From positions 53,501-117,500 of the forward strand of contig NZ_JAKGRW010000054.1 of the NCBI RefSeq assembly GCF_021555175.1: a stretch of DNA of 64,000 nucleotides, read 5' to 3'. The DNA comes from Nocardioides alcanivorans (GTDB taxonomy: Bacteria; Actinomycetota; Actinomycetes; Propionibacteriales; Nocardioidaceae). Shown in pieces: positions 1-10,798 of this stretch. The notes below the pieces were generated by a model. It was not told the DNA's origin and made no database searches. It worked only from the letters and a program-made list of their open reading frames with translations. Position numbers and translations under genes: made by a program. Within the stretch, counting starts at the first letter, position 1. Each line of letters starts with the position of its first letter.

Positions 1-2
1 AC

Positions 3-53
3 AAGGCTGCCCGCGAAGGCCAGATCCCCATCGGAGCAGAAGATGGATACTGA
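3..53 (+). CDS. 3' end of an upstream gene, unidentified
   Basis: An open frame enters the window and stops at TGA 51-53. Its last residues read GQIPIGAEDGY. It overlaps the next gene's ATG at 43 by 11 bases, which suggests translational coupling with the KshB-like reductase. By context it could be the oxygenase or desaturase partner of that reductase, but 16 residues are too few to identify a family. The rest of the gene lies outside the window. Confidence 0.5.
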   Translation, partial: KAAREGQIPIGAEDGY

Positions 54-1135
54 GTCCTACGTCCTTCCCGTACGTGAGGTGATCCGAGAAACCGCCGACG
101 CCGTGTCGGTCGTCTTCGACCTCACTGAAGAGGCGCAGGGCCACTTCGACTACACCCCGGGGCAGTTCCTCACGCTCGCCGTGCCCAGCGACCAGACCGG
201 GCTCGTGGCCCGGTGCTACTCGCTGAGCAGCTCGCCGGTGCTCGACCAGCCGCTCACGGTGACCATCAAGCGGACCGTGGACGGCTACGCCTCCAACTGG
301 ATCTGCGACAACCTGCAGGCCGGCGACACCCTGCGGGTGTTGCCGCCCAGCGGCATCTTCACCCCAGCCGATCTCGATGCCGACCTCCTGCTCTTCGCAG
401 GCGGCTCGGGGGTCACCCCGGTGATCTCGATCGCACGGACCGCGCTCGCCAAGGGCACCGGCAAGATCGTGGTGTTCTATGCCAACCGCGACCAGGACTC
501 GGTGATCTTCGCGGAGGAGTGGAGCCGGCTCTCCGCAGAGAACCCCGACCGCCTGATCGTCGTGCACTGGCTGGAGTCGGTGCAGGGACTCCCCAGCCAG
601 GCGCAGCTGCAGGCCTTCGCGTCGGAGTTCTCCACCTACACCTCCTTCTGCTGCGGGCCCGCCCCTTCATGAAGGCGGTCTCGCTCGCCCTGCGTGAGCT
701 CGACTTCCCGCGGGAGCGTCGTCACCAGGAGAAATTCGTCTCCTTGGGGGCAACCCGTTCGGCGACGTCGACGAACTCCGGCAGGCCGAGGCGGAGATCG
801 CCGAGGCCGACGACCACGAGGACGGCGACGACGCAGCGGCTCCGCTCCTGGCCGGCCCGATCACCATCGAGGCCGAGCTCGACGGTGAGAACTTCACCTT
901 CGACGACTACTCCGGCAAGGAGACCGTCCTCGAGTTCCTCGAGAGCAAGGGCGTCCCGGCACCGTTCTCGTGTCGTGAGGGCAACTGCTCCGCCTGCGCG
1001 TGCGTGGTCCTCGAGGGCGACGTCAAGATGGCTCACAACGAAGTGCTCGACGACCTCGACCTGGCCGACGGCATCCGCCTCACGTGCCAGGCCACTCCGA
1101 TCACGGAGAAGCTGAGGATCTCCTTCAACGGCTGA
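43..1135 (+). CDS. kshB: KshB-like ferredoxin reductase (two frame breaks)
   Basis: Iron-sulfur flavoprotein reductase that passes electrons from NAD(P)H to a partner oxygenase; closest by eye to the reductase of 3-ketosteroid 9alpha-hydroxylase. In order: FAD domain with RCYSLSSSP (about residues 57-65), NAD domain with GGSGVTP and YANRDQDSVIF, HWLESVQGLPS, a CGPxPFM motif, then a C-terminal plant-type 2Fe-2S domain with CREGNCSACAC and a final RLTC cysteine. The frame is lost twice: near 662 (a C missing before TTCATGAAG) and in the G run at 746-750. Restoring one base at each gives 364 aa, the usual length. ATG 43 follows GGAG at 33-36. The partner could also be a fatty acid desaturase. 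Confidence 0.82.
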
Positions 1136-1155
1136 GCCGATTCCCCAATCTCCTC

Positions 1156-1187
1156 CAACGCCCGGGCGGTCGGCTGCCCGGGCGTTG
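1156..1187 (+). terminator. Hairpin after the reductase gene
   Basis: A perfect 12-bp stem, CAACGCCCGGGC against GCCCGGGCGTTG, with an 8-nt loop, lies 20 bases after the reductase stop codon. There is only a weak pyrimidine tail, so termination may be partial. It separates the reductase from the dehydrogenase gene. Confidence 0.6.
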
Positions 1188-1261
1188 CCCTTCCCTGGGG
1201 GTGGGTGCGCGGCCTAGCGTGGTGGACGACCGCTCCCGCCCGGCCCCAAGGAGTTCGTGAG

Positions 1262-2116
1262 ATGAGCAGCATCGACAACGTCGTCGTCCTCGGCATGGGG
1301 GTCCTCGGCTCCCAGATCGCCTTCCAGAGTGCCTACTTCGGCAAGGAGGTGACCGCCTACGACATCTCCGACGAGGCCGTCGCCGCCGGCCGGGAGAGGT
1401 TCGCGACCCTCGCCACGCGCTACGCGCAGGACTTGACCGACGGTGAGGAGAAGGCGGGTGGGGTGCCGGACCTGATCCGCACCACCTCCGACCTGGCAGA
1501 GGCGGTGCGGGGCGCCGACCTGGTGATCGAAGCCGTTCCGGAGGCGCTGGAGATCAAGCAGGCCACCTATCGCAAGCTTGCCGAGGTGGCCGACGCCGGT
1601 ACCGTCTTCGCCACCAACTCCTCGACCCTGCTGCCGTCGGACATCTCGCCCTCCACCGGTCGTCCCGAGCGGTTCCTGGCGCTCCACTTCGCCAACGAGA
1701 TCTGGCTGCACAACACTGCCGAGGTGATGCCCGGCCCCGGGACCGACGCTTCGGTGGTCGAGGAAGTCACCGCGTTCGCCGAGGAGATCGGGATGGTGCC
1801 GATCGTCCTCAGGCGGGAGAAGAGCGGCTACGTGCTCAACTCCCTGCTGGTGCCGCTCCTCGATGCCGCCGCCGAGCTCTGGGTCGGCGACTACGCGGAC
1901 ATCGAGACGGTCGACAAGACCTGGCGCCTGGGTACCGGAGCGCCTGCAGGACCGTTCCAGATCTACGACGTGGTGGGCCTGACGACCGCCTACAACATCG
2001 CCTCGGCCAACCCGGACCCGGGACACCAGGCATTCGCGGCTCGTCTCAAGGCTGAGTACATCGACCAGGGCAAGCTCGGTGTCGCCACGGGCGAGGGGTT
2101 CTACAAGTACGGGTGA
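1262..2116 (+). CDS. 3-hydroxyacyl-CoA dehydrogenase
   Basis: NAD-dependent oxidation of 3-hydroxyacyl-CoA to 3-ketoacyl-CoA, as in beta-oxidation or hydroxybutyryl-CoA metabolism. The protein (284 aa) opens with a Rossmann fold, GMGVLGSQIA at about residues 11-20, followed by the acidic residue of AYDIS that fits NAD. TNSSTLLPS and the HFANEI segment carry the catalytic histidine region, and the C-terminal half matches the helical dimerisation domain (GTGAPAGPFQIYDVVGL). ATG 1262 has AAGGAG about ten bases upstream; an in-frame start at 1205 has no ribosome site. A TAGCGT box at 1215-1220 may be its -10 element. Substrate chain length cannot be read from the sequence. Confidence 0.9.
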   Translation: MSSIDNVVVLGMGVLGSQIAFQSAYFGKEVTAYDISDEAVAAGRERFATLATRYAQDLTDGEEKAGGVPDLIRTTSDLAEAVRGADLVIEAVPEALEIKQATYRKLAEVADAGTVFATNSSTLLPSDISPSTGRPERFLALHFANEIWLHNTAEVMPGPGTDASVVEEVTAFAEEIGMVPIVLRREKSGYVLNSLLVPLLDAAAELWVGDYADIETVDKTWRLGTGAPAGPFQIYDVVGLTTAYNIASANPDPGHQAFAARLKAEYIDQGKLGVATGEGFYKYG

Positions 2117-2171
2117 CTGGGACTCCTTCGCGTCCAGGGGCCCCATCAAGCCGAGAGTGGCCGGCCGGCTG

Positions 2172-2840
2172 CTACCAGCCGCGTGCGCGCCACTCCGCCA
2201 CGTGGGGCCGCTCGTTGGCGAGCTGCCCGTCCTTGCCGTGGCCCGGGTAGAACCAGGTCTGGTCGGGGAGGGTTCCGAAGAACTTCGTCTCCACCTCGTC
2301 GATGAGCGTCCGGAAGGCCTCGTCGTCGCCGAAGGTCGCGCCCACGCCGCCCGGGAAGAGGGTGTCGCCGGTCCACAGGTGGGGGTGGCCTTCGGGGTCC
2401 TCGTGCACCAGGGCGACCGAGCCCGGGGTGTGTCCGGCGATCGCGATGACCTTCAGCGCCACGTCGCCGACGGTGACGGTGTCGCCGTGCTCGAGGCGCG
2501 CGTCCACCTGGACCCCGGTCTGCTCGGTGATGGCGTCCGCGTCCGGAGTGCCGGCGTACACGGGGGCGCCGGTCGCGGCGACGACGTCGGCCAGCGCTCG
2601 GTGGTGGTCCCAGTGCTGGTGGGTGGTCACGATCGCGTCCAACCTGCCTCCGCACAGCTCGAGCAACGCAGGCGCGTCGTCAGCCGCGTCCACCAGCAAC
2701 TGTGCACCGGTCTGCTTGCAGGTGAGCAGGTAGCAGTTGTTGGCCATCTTCTCGTCCACGGCGAGCTTGCGGATGGTCAGTTGCGACAACTCGCGCACGT
2801 CGGCGGAGCCGCCGGGGGTCACGTCACCGGTGTAGGTCAT
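2172..2840 (-). CDS. MBL-fold metallohydrolase, glyoxalase II-like
   Basis: Zinc-dependent hydrolase of the metallo-beta-lactamase superfamily, 222 aa. The signature THQHWDHH (about residues 75-82) supplies the HxHxDH metal ligands, AGHTPGS the third histidine, TGDTLFPGG the bridging aspartate and YPGHG the last histidine. This arrangement is closest to hydroxyacylglutathione hydrolase-like proteins; in an actinobacterium the thiol carrier would be mycothiol rather than glutathione, which is inference. ATG at 2840 is preceded by a TAGAGT box seven bases upstream, so the mRNA is probably leaderless. The neighbouring reverse-strand gene is also of a mycothiol-linked family. Confidence 0.88.
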   Translation of the reverse strand: MTYTGDVTPGGSADVRELSQLTIRKLAVDEKMANNCYLLTCKQTGAQLLVDAADDAPALLELCGGRLDAIVTTHQHWDHHRALADVVAATGAPVYAGTPDADAITEQTGVQVDARLEHGDTVTVGDVALKVIAIAGHTPGSVALVHEDPEGHPHLWTGDTLFPGGVGATFGDDEAFRTLIDEVETKFFGTLPDQTWFYPGHGKDGQLANERPHVAEWRARGW

Positions 2841-2847
2841 GTCGCCC

Positions 2848-2853
2848 ACTCTA
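2848..2853 (-). promoter_or_regulatory. -10 box TAGAGT, leaderless start
   Basis: TAGAGT on the reverse strand ends seven bases before the ATG of the metallohydrolase, which places the expected transcription start on the start codon itself. Confidence 0.55.
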
Positions 2854-2881
2854 GTGACGCCTGAGCAGTGGTGGGAGACGG

Positions 2882-3571
2882 TCAGAACGCGGGTGCTCCC
2901 GGGAGCTCTCCTCCAGCGGCGCCCAGGCCTTCGCCGGAGCCGCGACCAGTCAGCCACCACGCCAGGTCGGAGACGGATCCGGAGATGGTCAGGTCGGCGT
3001 CCGCGACGTCCCCCCACTGTGCGCCCGTGTCGGTCGCGGCGAACGCCCACGAGTCATGGCGCGGTGCGCGCTGGTTGACGACCGACGTGGCGAACTCGGT
3101 CGGCCAGTCCCGGTGCGTCACGCCGGCCACGCCCAGGTCGGTGAGGTGGATCCAGACCTCCGACAACCGCTTGGGGAGGGCGTCGGTCGCCGGAAAGGTC
3201 ATGCCACCACCTCCGGGGAGCCGGTGCACGATCGCGACCCCGTGCCTGTCGTCGAGCTGGGCGAAGAGGCCGGGCAGCTCTGCCGCGACTGCGCGACTGC
3301 GTTGCACCAACTCCCTGCCTGGCGCCGAGCTGAGCGCCGCGATGTCGTGGTCGCGGGCCTCGTTGCTGTCATACATCGAAGCCGGATCCCCACCGAGCAC
3401 TTGGGTCAGCACCCGCCGGAACGCCTCCCCATTGAGCGCGACGTGCGCCACGACGTGGGCGCGTGTCCACCCGGGCAGCGACGAGGGTGCCCGCAGCTCC
3501 TCCTCGGTGAGGGTGGAGACGACGGCGAACCAGCGGTCGTCGGCAGCCGAGAGGGCGGTGAGTGAGGTCAT
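2882..3571 (-). CDS. Maleylpyruvate isomerase family (MDMPI/DinB-fold) protein
   Basis: A 229-aa protein of the mycothiol-dependent maleylpyruvate isomerase family. The N-terminal helical bundle shows LPGWTRAHVVAHVALNGEAF (about residues 32-51), where the two histidines are the usual metal ligands of the DinB fold. A second region around LSEVWIHLTDLGVAG supplies a further histidine. The C-terminal part with DLTISGSVSDLAWWLTGR is the sterol-carrier-like domain found in this family. Members act in thiol-dependent isomerisation or detoxification; the substrate here is unknown. The ATG at 3571 has TTGAAT seven bases upstream on its own strand. Confidence 0.85.
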   Translation of the reverse strand: MTSLTALSAADDRWFAVVSTLTEEELRAPSSLPGWTRAHVVAHVALNGEAFRRVLTQVLGGDPASMYDSNEARDHDIAALSSAPGRELVQRSRAVAAELPGLFAQLDDRHGVAIVHRLPGGGGMTFPATDALPKRLSEVWIHLTDLGVAGVTHRDWPTEFATSVVNQRAPRHDSWAFAATDTGAQWGDVADADLTISGSVSDLAWWLTGRGSGEGLGAAGGELPGAPAF

Positions 3572-3578
3572 GTCGCCG

Positions 3579-3584
3579 ATTCAA
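3579..3584 (-). promoter_or_regulatory. Possible -10 box TTGAAT
   Basis: TTGAAT on the reverse strand lies seven bases before the ATG of the MDMPI-family gene. The spacing fits a leaderless transcript, but the hexamer is a weak match. Confidence 0.3.
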
Positions 3585-3649
3585 TCGCACTTGGATGCAC
3601 ATGAGATCGTGGGGATCGTGCGTGGCGCCTTGCGTCGAGCGGCCGCGTG

Positions 3650-3665
3650 ACGAACACTTGTTCGA
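3650..3665 (+). promoter_or_regulatory. LexA/SOS box upstream of uvrA
   Basis: CGAAC-ACTT-GTTCG is a perfect dyad of the actinobacterial and Bacillus-type SOS box (CGAAC-N4-GTTCG), flanked here by A on both sides. It ends 27 bases before the uvrA ATG, the usual operator position, so LexA repression and induction by DNA damage are expected. Confidence 0.88.
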
Positions 3666-3691
3666 AATCAGCGCTCCGATCCGGAAGACAC

Positions 3692-6714
<3,023 letters not shown>

Positions 6715-6717
6715 GGG

Positions 6718-6882
6718 TCAAGCGTGTCGGCCGGGCAGGTGCCAGTGGTGCTTGCGCCGTTTGGGCTCGTCATAGCTGTGAGCAGCCAGCCAGAGCCCGG
6801 ACACCATCAACGTGGTGAAGAGCGCGATCCCCACGACGAACCCGGTGAAGGCCCACTGGACGTCGACCAGGAGTGCATGCAT
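6718..6882 (-). CDS. Small single-span membrane protein, 54 aa
   Basis: An unrecognised small gene facing uvrA, with its stop only three bases from the uvrA stop. The protein begins MHALLVDVQWAFTG, has one hydrophobic span at about residues 10-34 (FTGFVVGIALFTTLMVSGLWLAA), and ends in a basic, histidine-rich tail (EPKRRKHHWHLPGRH). The ATG at 6882 is preceded by GGAGGTGGGAG, a strong ribosome binding site. The positive tail suggests an N-out, C-in orientation. Function unknown. The strong ribosome site and sensible topology make it more convincing than a random reading frame. Confidence 0.7.
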   Translation of the reverse strand: MHALLVDVQWAFTGFVVGIALFTTLMVSGLWLAAHSYDEPKRRKHHWHLPGRHA

Positions 6883-6951
6883 CTCTCCCACCTCCTTCCT
6901 CTCCCACCATGCGCCTCAGTCGCTCAGGGGACAAGGGGAAGCTTGACCGTC

Positions 6952-6957
6952 TACCCT
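6952..6957 (+). promoter_or_regulatory. -10 box TACCCT, leaderless start
   Basis: TACCCT ends six bases before the ATG of the first Rieske gene, the spacing of a leaderless transcript. No clear -35 element is seen. Confidence 0.45.
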
Positions 6958-6963
6958 TTTTCC

Positions 6964-7470
6964 ATGAGCCCACATGTGGGGAGTCGACGCGCGATGCGAC
7001 GTACGGTCCTCGCCGCAGGAGGCGGCGCAGCATCGATGGCGGTGCTTGCGGCCTGTGGTGACGGTGAAGGTACCGAGAGCGCTCCGTCGTCTCCCGGCAC
7101 GTCTGCGGACTCGCCCTCGCCACGAGGCGCCACGACCGGGAATGAGCCAACAGAGCCCTCCGCTTCAACAGAGCCTTCCGCTCCCGCGGAGACCCTGGTC
7201 GAGGTGGCGGACGTCCCCGTGGGCGGCGGGGTGGTGCTGCCTGACGTGGGCCTCGTCATCACGCAGGCGACGGCGGGTGAGCTCCGTGGTTTCACCTCGG
7301 TCTGCACCCACAGGGGTTGCACGATCAGCGGCGTGAGCACGACCATCGACTGCTCGTGCCACGGTTCGAAGTTCGCACTCACCGACGGTTCCGTGGTGTC
7401 TGGGCCGGCGACGAGCCCGCTGGCCGCAGCGCCGGTGGAGGTCGTCGGCACCGCCGTGACGCGCGGCTGA
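6964..7470 (+). CDS. Rieske 2Fe-2S lipoprotein, first of a tandem pair
   Basis: Exported single-domain Rieske protein, 168 aa. The N-terminus has twin arginines (RRAMRRTVLAAGG) and a lipobox ending VLAAC, so it should be Tat-exported, lipid-anchored and placed outside the membrane. A Ser/Pro/Thr/Glu-rich linker (about residues 38-76) leads to the cluster domain with CTHRGC and CSCHG: two cysteines and two histidines bind the cluster and the remaining cysteine pair can form the stabilising disulfide. It is the family of arsenite-oxidase- or cytochrome-bc1-type Rieske domains, but the electron partner is unknown. A related copy follows 41 bases downstream. Confidence 0.88.
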   Translation: MSPHVGSRRAMRRTVLAAGGGAASMAVLAACGDGEGTESAPSSPGTSADSPSPRGATTGNEPTEPSASTEPSAPAETLVEVADVPVGGGVVLPDVGLVITQATAGELRGFTSVCTHRGCTISGVSTTIDCSCHGSKFALTDGSVVSGPATSPLAAAPVEVVGTAVTRG

Positions 7471-7498
7471 CCCTCGTTCCGGCTTGGGACCGGCCCCC

Positions 7499-7504
7499 TA
7501 GAAT
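7499..7504 (+). promoter_or_regulatory. -10 box TAGAAT, leaderless start
   Basis: TAGAAT ends seven bases before the ATG of the second Rieske gene. It gives this copy its own promoter, so the pair need not be co-transcribed. Confidence 0.55.
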
Positions 7505-7511
7505 CTGCTGC

Positions 7512-7928
7512 ATGACCGACTCACGGCCCCTGATCTCCCGGCGCACCACGTTCAAGGGAATGGGGGCCCTCGGAGCCGCTCTCGTCCTCGCGGCGTGCAG
7601 CGGCGGTGACGACGCCCCGTCCGCGCCGGAGGCGGAGTCGGGTGACGTGCTGGCCTCCACGTCGGAGGTGCCGGTCGGAGGCGGTGTCATCCTGGCGGAC
7701 CGGGGCATCGTGATCACCCAGCCCACCGAGGGCGAGTTCGCGGCGTTCTCGGCCGTCTGCACCCATCAGCGCGCCACGCTGAGCGACGTCGACGCCGACG
7801 GCATCCACTGCCCGCGACACGGATCGGTGTTCGACGCGACGGACGGATCCGTCGTCAACGGCCCGGCCTCGTCTGGGCTGCCGGAGGTGGCCATCACGGT
7901 CGAGGACGGCAACATCCTCGCCGCATGA
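7512..7928 (+). CDS. Rieske 2Fe-2S lipoprotein, second of a tandem pair
   Basis: A 138-aa paralogue of the preceding protein. It has a twin-arginine segment (SRRTTFKGMGALGAALVLAAC) with a lipobox cysteine, a short linker, and a Rieske domain with CTHQ and CPRHG. It shares with its neighbour the stretches EVPVGGGVILADRGIVITQPT and DGSVVNGPASSGLP, so the two arose by duplication. Unlike the first copy it lacks the extra cysteine after CTHR-G and the C-S-C arrangement, so no disulfide can form; such clusters usually have a lower redox potential. Partner unknown. Confidence 0.88.
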   Translation: MTDSRPLISRRTTFKGMGALGAALVLAACSGGDDAPSAPEAESGDVLASTSEVPVGGGVILADRGIVITQPTEGEFAAFSAVCTHQRATLSDVDADGIHCPRHGSVFDATDGSVVNGPASSGLPEVAITVEDGNILAA

Positions 7929-7946
7929 GTTGTCGGGCCGTCCTCG

Positions 7947-7952
7947 TAGGCT
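7947..7952 (+). promoter_or_regulatory. -10 box TAGGCT, leaderless start of uvrC
   Basis: TAGGCT ends six bases before the GTG of uvrC. The gap between the preceding stop and this start leaves no ribosome binding site, which supports leaderless translation. Confidence 0.6.
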
Positions 7953-7958
7953 TGCCCC

Positions 7959-9923
7959 GTGGCTGATCCCTCGACCTATCGTCCCCGCCCGGGGAGCATC
8001 CCCGCACAACCCGGTGTCTACCGGTTCCGGGACTCGCACGGCCGGGTGATCTACGTGGGCAAGGCAAAGAGCCTTCGTCCGCGGTTGTCGTCCTACTTCC
8101 AGGATCTCGCCAACCTGCACCAGCGCACCCGCACGATGGTCACCACCGCGGCCAGCGTGGAGTGGACCGTCGTGGCCACCGAGGTCGAGGCGCTGCAGCT
8201 CGAGTACTCCTGGATCAAGGAGTACGACCCGCGCTTCAACGTGAAGTACCGCGACGACAAGTCCTACCCCTGGCTGGCGGTCACCGTCGGTGAGGAGTTC
8301 CCGCGGGTCATGGTCGGCCGGGGCGCGAAGAAGAAGGGCACCCGCTACTTCGGCCCCTACGGTCACGCGTGGGCGATCAGGGAGACCGTCGACCTGCTGC
8401 TGCGGGTCTTCCCGATGCGCTCGTGCTCCGCGGGCGTGTTCAAGCGTTCGGCCCAGATCGGGCGTCCCTGCCTGCTCGGCTACATCGACAAGTGCTCGGC
8501 GCCGTGCGTCGGTTCCGTCACCGCCGACGAGCACCGCCAGATCGTCGACGACTTCTGCGACTTCATGGGCGGTAGGACCGCTGCCTTCACCAAGCGCATC
8601 GAGCGCGAGATGTATGCCGCCTCCCAGGCCATGGACTACGAGAAGGCGGCCCGGCTCCGAGACGACCTCGCCGCCCTCGACAAGGCACTGGAGAAGCAGG
8701 CGGTGGTCTTCGGAGACGGCACCGATGCCGACGTGATCGCGCTGGCCGAGGACCCCCTCGAGGTGGCAGTGCAGATCTTCTACGTCCGCGGCGGACGGAT
8801 CCGCGGTCAGCGGGGCTGGGTCGCGGATCGGGTCGAGGAGGGCGACACCAGTTCGCTCGTGGAGCACTTCCTGCTGCAGCTGTACGGCGGCGAGGCGGCG
8901 GAGGCGATCCCTCGCGAGATCCTCGTGCCGGCGCTGCCGTCCGATCTCGACACGATGGAGGCGCTGCTCACCGAGCTCAAGGGCAGCAGGGTGCAGATCC
9001 GGGTGCCTCAGCGTGGTGACAAGAAGACGCTCCAGGAGACCGTCGCTCGCAACGCACTCCAGGCCCTCGGCCTCCACAAGACGAAGCGAGCGAGCGACCT
9101 CACCACGCGCAACCGCGCGCTGGAGGAGATCCAGGAGGCCCTCGAGCTCGACGAGGTGCCACTGCGCATCGAGTGCTACGACGTCTCCAACCTCCAGGGC
9201 ACGGAAGTCGTCGCCAGCATGGTCGTCTTCGAGGACGGCCTCGCTCGAAAGGGTGAGTACCGGCGCTTCGTCATCAAGTCGGTCGACGGCCAGAACGACG
9301 TCGCCTCGATGCACGAGGTGATCACACGGCGCTTCAGGCGCCTCCTCGACGAGCGAGGCGAGACGGTCGACAGTGGCGAGGGTCCGATGCTGGTCGACCC
9401 CGAGACCGGACGCGCGAAGAAGTTCGCCTACACCCCCGGCCTGGTGGTGGTCGACGGCGGCCCGCCCCAGGTGGCCGCCGCCACCGCGGCCCTCGCCGAG
9501 CTCGGCATCAACGACATCGCCGTCTGCGGTCTGGCCAAGCGACTCGAAGAGGTCTGGCTGCCCGGGGAGGAGGACCCCGTCATCCTGCCGCGCACCAGCG
9601 AGGGCCTCTATCTGTTGCAACGCATCCGCGACGAGGCCCACCGCTTCGCCATCAACCACCACCGCTCGCGCAGGTCCAAGACGATGGTCGAGTCGCTGCT
9701 CGACGACGTACTGGGCCTGGGGGAGGTGCGCCGCAAGACCTTGCTCAAGCACTTCGGCTCGCTCAGGAAGCTGCGAGCTGCCTCCGCGGAGGAGTTGGCG
9801 ACCGTGCCGGGCATCGGCCCGTCCACCGCGGCCGCCATCAAGACCGCGGTGTCGCAACAGGGGAGCGGATCACCGAGACTGTCCGTCAACACAGCCACTG
9901 GTGAGATCGAGGAGTCGACATGA
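7959..9923 (+). CDS. uvrC: Excinuclease ABC subunit UvrC
   Basis: Dual endonuclease that cuts on both sides of a lesion in the UvrABC pathway; 654 aa, full length and unbroken. The GIY-YIG nuclease domain spans about residues 16-95 (PGVYRF, VIYVGKAKSLRPR), then a UVR motif (about 205-235, AMDYEKAARLRDDL) that contacts UvrB, the RNase H-like nuclease domain (about 375-540, with IECYDVSNLQGT and VVDGG), and a C-terminal helix-hairpin-helix (VPGIGPSTAAAI). GTG start. It is the first gene of the uvrC-rapZ-yvcK-whiA run; the next ATG overlaps its stop. Confidence 0.97.
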   Translation: MADPSTYRPRPGSIPAQPGVYRFRDSHGRVIYVGKAKSLRPRLSSYFQDLANLHQRTRTMVTTAASVEWTVVATEVEALQLEYSWIKEYDPRFNVKYRDDKSYPWLAVTVGEEFPRVMVGRGAKKKGTRYFGPYGHAWAIRETVDLLLRVFPMRSCSAGVFKRSAQIGRPCLLGYIDKCSAPCVGSVTADEHRQIVDDFCDFMGGRTAAFTKRIEREMYAASQAMDYEKAARLRDDLAALDKALEKQAVVFGDGTDADVIALAEDPLEVAVQIFYVRGGRIRGQRGWVADRVEEGDTSSLVEHFLLQLYGGEAAEAIPREILVPALPSDLDTMEALLTELKGSRVQIRVPQRGDKKTLQETVARNALQALGLHKTKRASDLTTRNRALEEIQEALELDEVPLRIECYDVSNLQGTEVVASMVVFEDGLARKGEYRRFVIKSVDGQNDVASMHEVITRRFRRLLDERGETVDSGEGPMLVDPETGRAKKFAYTPGLVVVDGGPPQVAAATAALAELGINDIAVCGLAKRLEEVWLPGEEDPVILPRTSEGLYLLQRIRDEAHRFAINHHRSRRSKTMVESLLDDVLGLGEVRRKTLLKHFGSLRKLRAASAEELATVPGIGPSTAAAIKTAVSQQGSGSPRLSVNTATGEIEEST

Positions 9924-10798
9924 GCAGCGAGGAGACGTCGCCGTCGGGTGAGCTCGTCGTGGTGACCGGCATGACCGGTGCCGGGCGGAGCACGGCGGCG
10001 AAGGAGCTGGAGGATCTCGGCTACTTCGTGGTCGACAACCTGCCGCCGTCCCTGCTGCCCGACGTGGTCCGACTGGTCGACAGGGACCGAGGCCCTGGCC
10101 AGCCGATCGCGGTGGTGGTCGACGTACGCTCCGGGTCCTTCTTCGAGGAGTTGCGTGCCAACCTCGCCCACAAGCTGACCGGCCGTCAGTCCACCCTCGT
10201 CTTCCTCGAGGCCGACGACAGCACGTTGGTGCGCCGTCAGGACGCCGCTCGTCGCCCGCACCCGCTCCAGGGCGACGGCCGCCTCCTCGACGGTCTGCAG
10301 GCCGAACGTGAGGTGTTGCGCCGGCTCCGGGGCCAGGCCGACATCATCATCGACACGAGCAACCTCAACGTGCACCAGCTCACCGCTCGCATGTCGGAGC
10401 GGTTCGGCACCCCGCAGCGGCTCTCGCTCAAGGTGACGGTGGTGAGCTTCGGCTTCAAGTACGGCATCCCGGTCGACTCCGACTTCATGGCCGACATGCG
10501 TTTCCTCCCCAACCCCTACTGGGTGCCCGAGCTGCGGGACTTCACCGGACGTGACGCGGCTGTGGCCGACTACGTGGTGCAGCTGCCTGATGCCCAGGCC
10601 TTCCTCGACGCCTACGTGCCGGTGTTGCAGACCATCTCCGCGGGTTACCTGCGAGAAGGCAAGCGCTATCTCACGGTTGCCATCGGCTGCACCGGCGGCA
10701 AGCACCGCAGTGTTGCGATGACGGAGACGCTCTCCGACCGGTTGCGGGGTCTCGGATACGACGTGATCACCACGCACCGTGACCTGGGCCGCGAATGA
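9920..10798 (+). CDS. rapZ: RapZ-family nucleotide-binding protein
   Basis: P-loop protein of the RapZ/YvcJ family, 292 aa. Walker A is GMTGAGRST at about residues 17-25; the C-terminal half contains the conserved VVSFGFKYGIP, DMRFLPNPYW, and IGCTGGKHRSV segments. In enterobacteria RapZ guides decay of small RNAs controlling glucosamine-6-phosphate synthase; in Gram-positives the role is less clear and linked to nucleotide-sugar sensing. ATGA overlap with uvrC and a four-base overlap with yvcK show translational coupling, the standard actinobacterial arrangement. Confidence 0.95.
   Translation: MSSEETSPSGELVVVTGMTGAGRSTAAKELEDLGYFVVDNLPPSLLPDVVRLVDRDRGPGQPIAVVVDVRSGSFFEELRANLAHKLTGRQSTLVFLEADDSTLVRRQDAARRPHPLQGDGRLLDGLQAEREVLRRLRGQADIIIDTSNLNVHQLTARMSERFGTPQRLSLKVTVVSFGFKYGIPVDSDFMADMRFLPNPYWVPELRDFTGRDAAVADYVVQLPDAQAFLDAYVPVLQTISAGYLREGKRYLTVAIGCTGGKHRSVAMTETLSDRLRGLGYDVITTHRDLGRE

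Noticed and set aside
7521..9857. A 778-codon reverse-strand open frame
   Set aside because: It lies antisense to uvrC and the second Rieske gene. Its composition is that of a complementary high-GC frame (rich in Arg, Gly, Val, His, Asp), with no domain motif.
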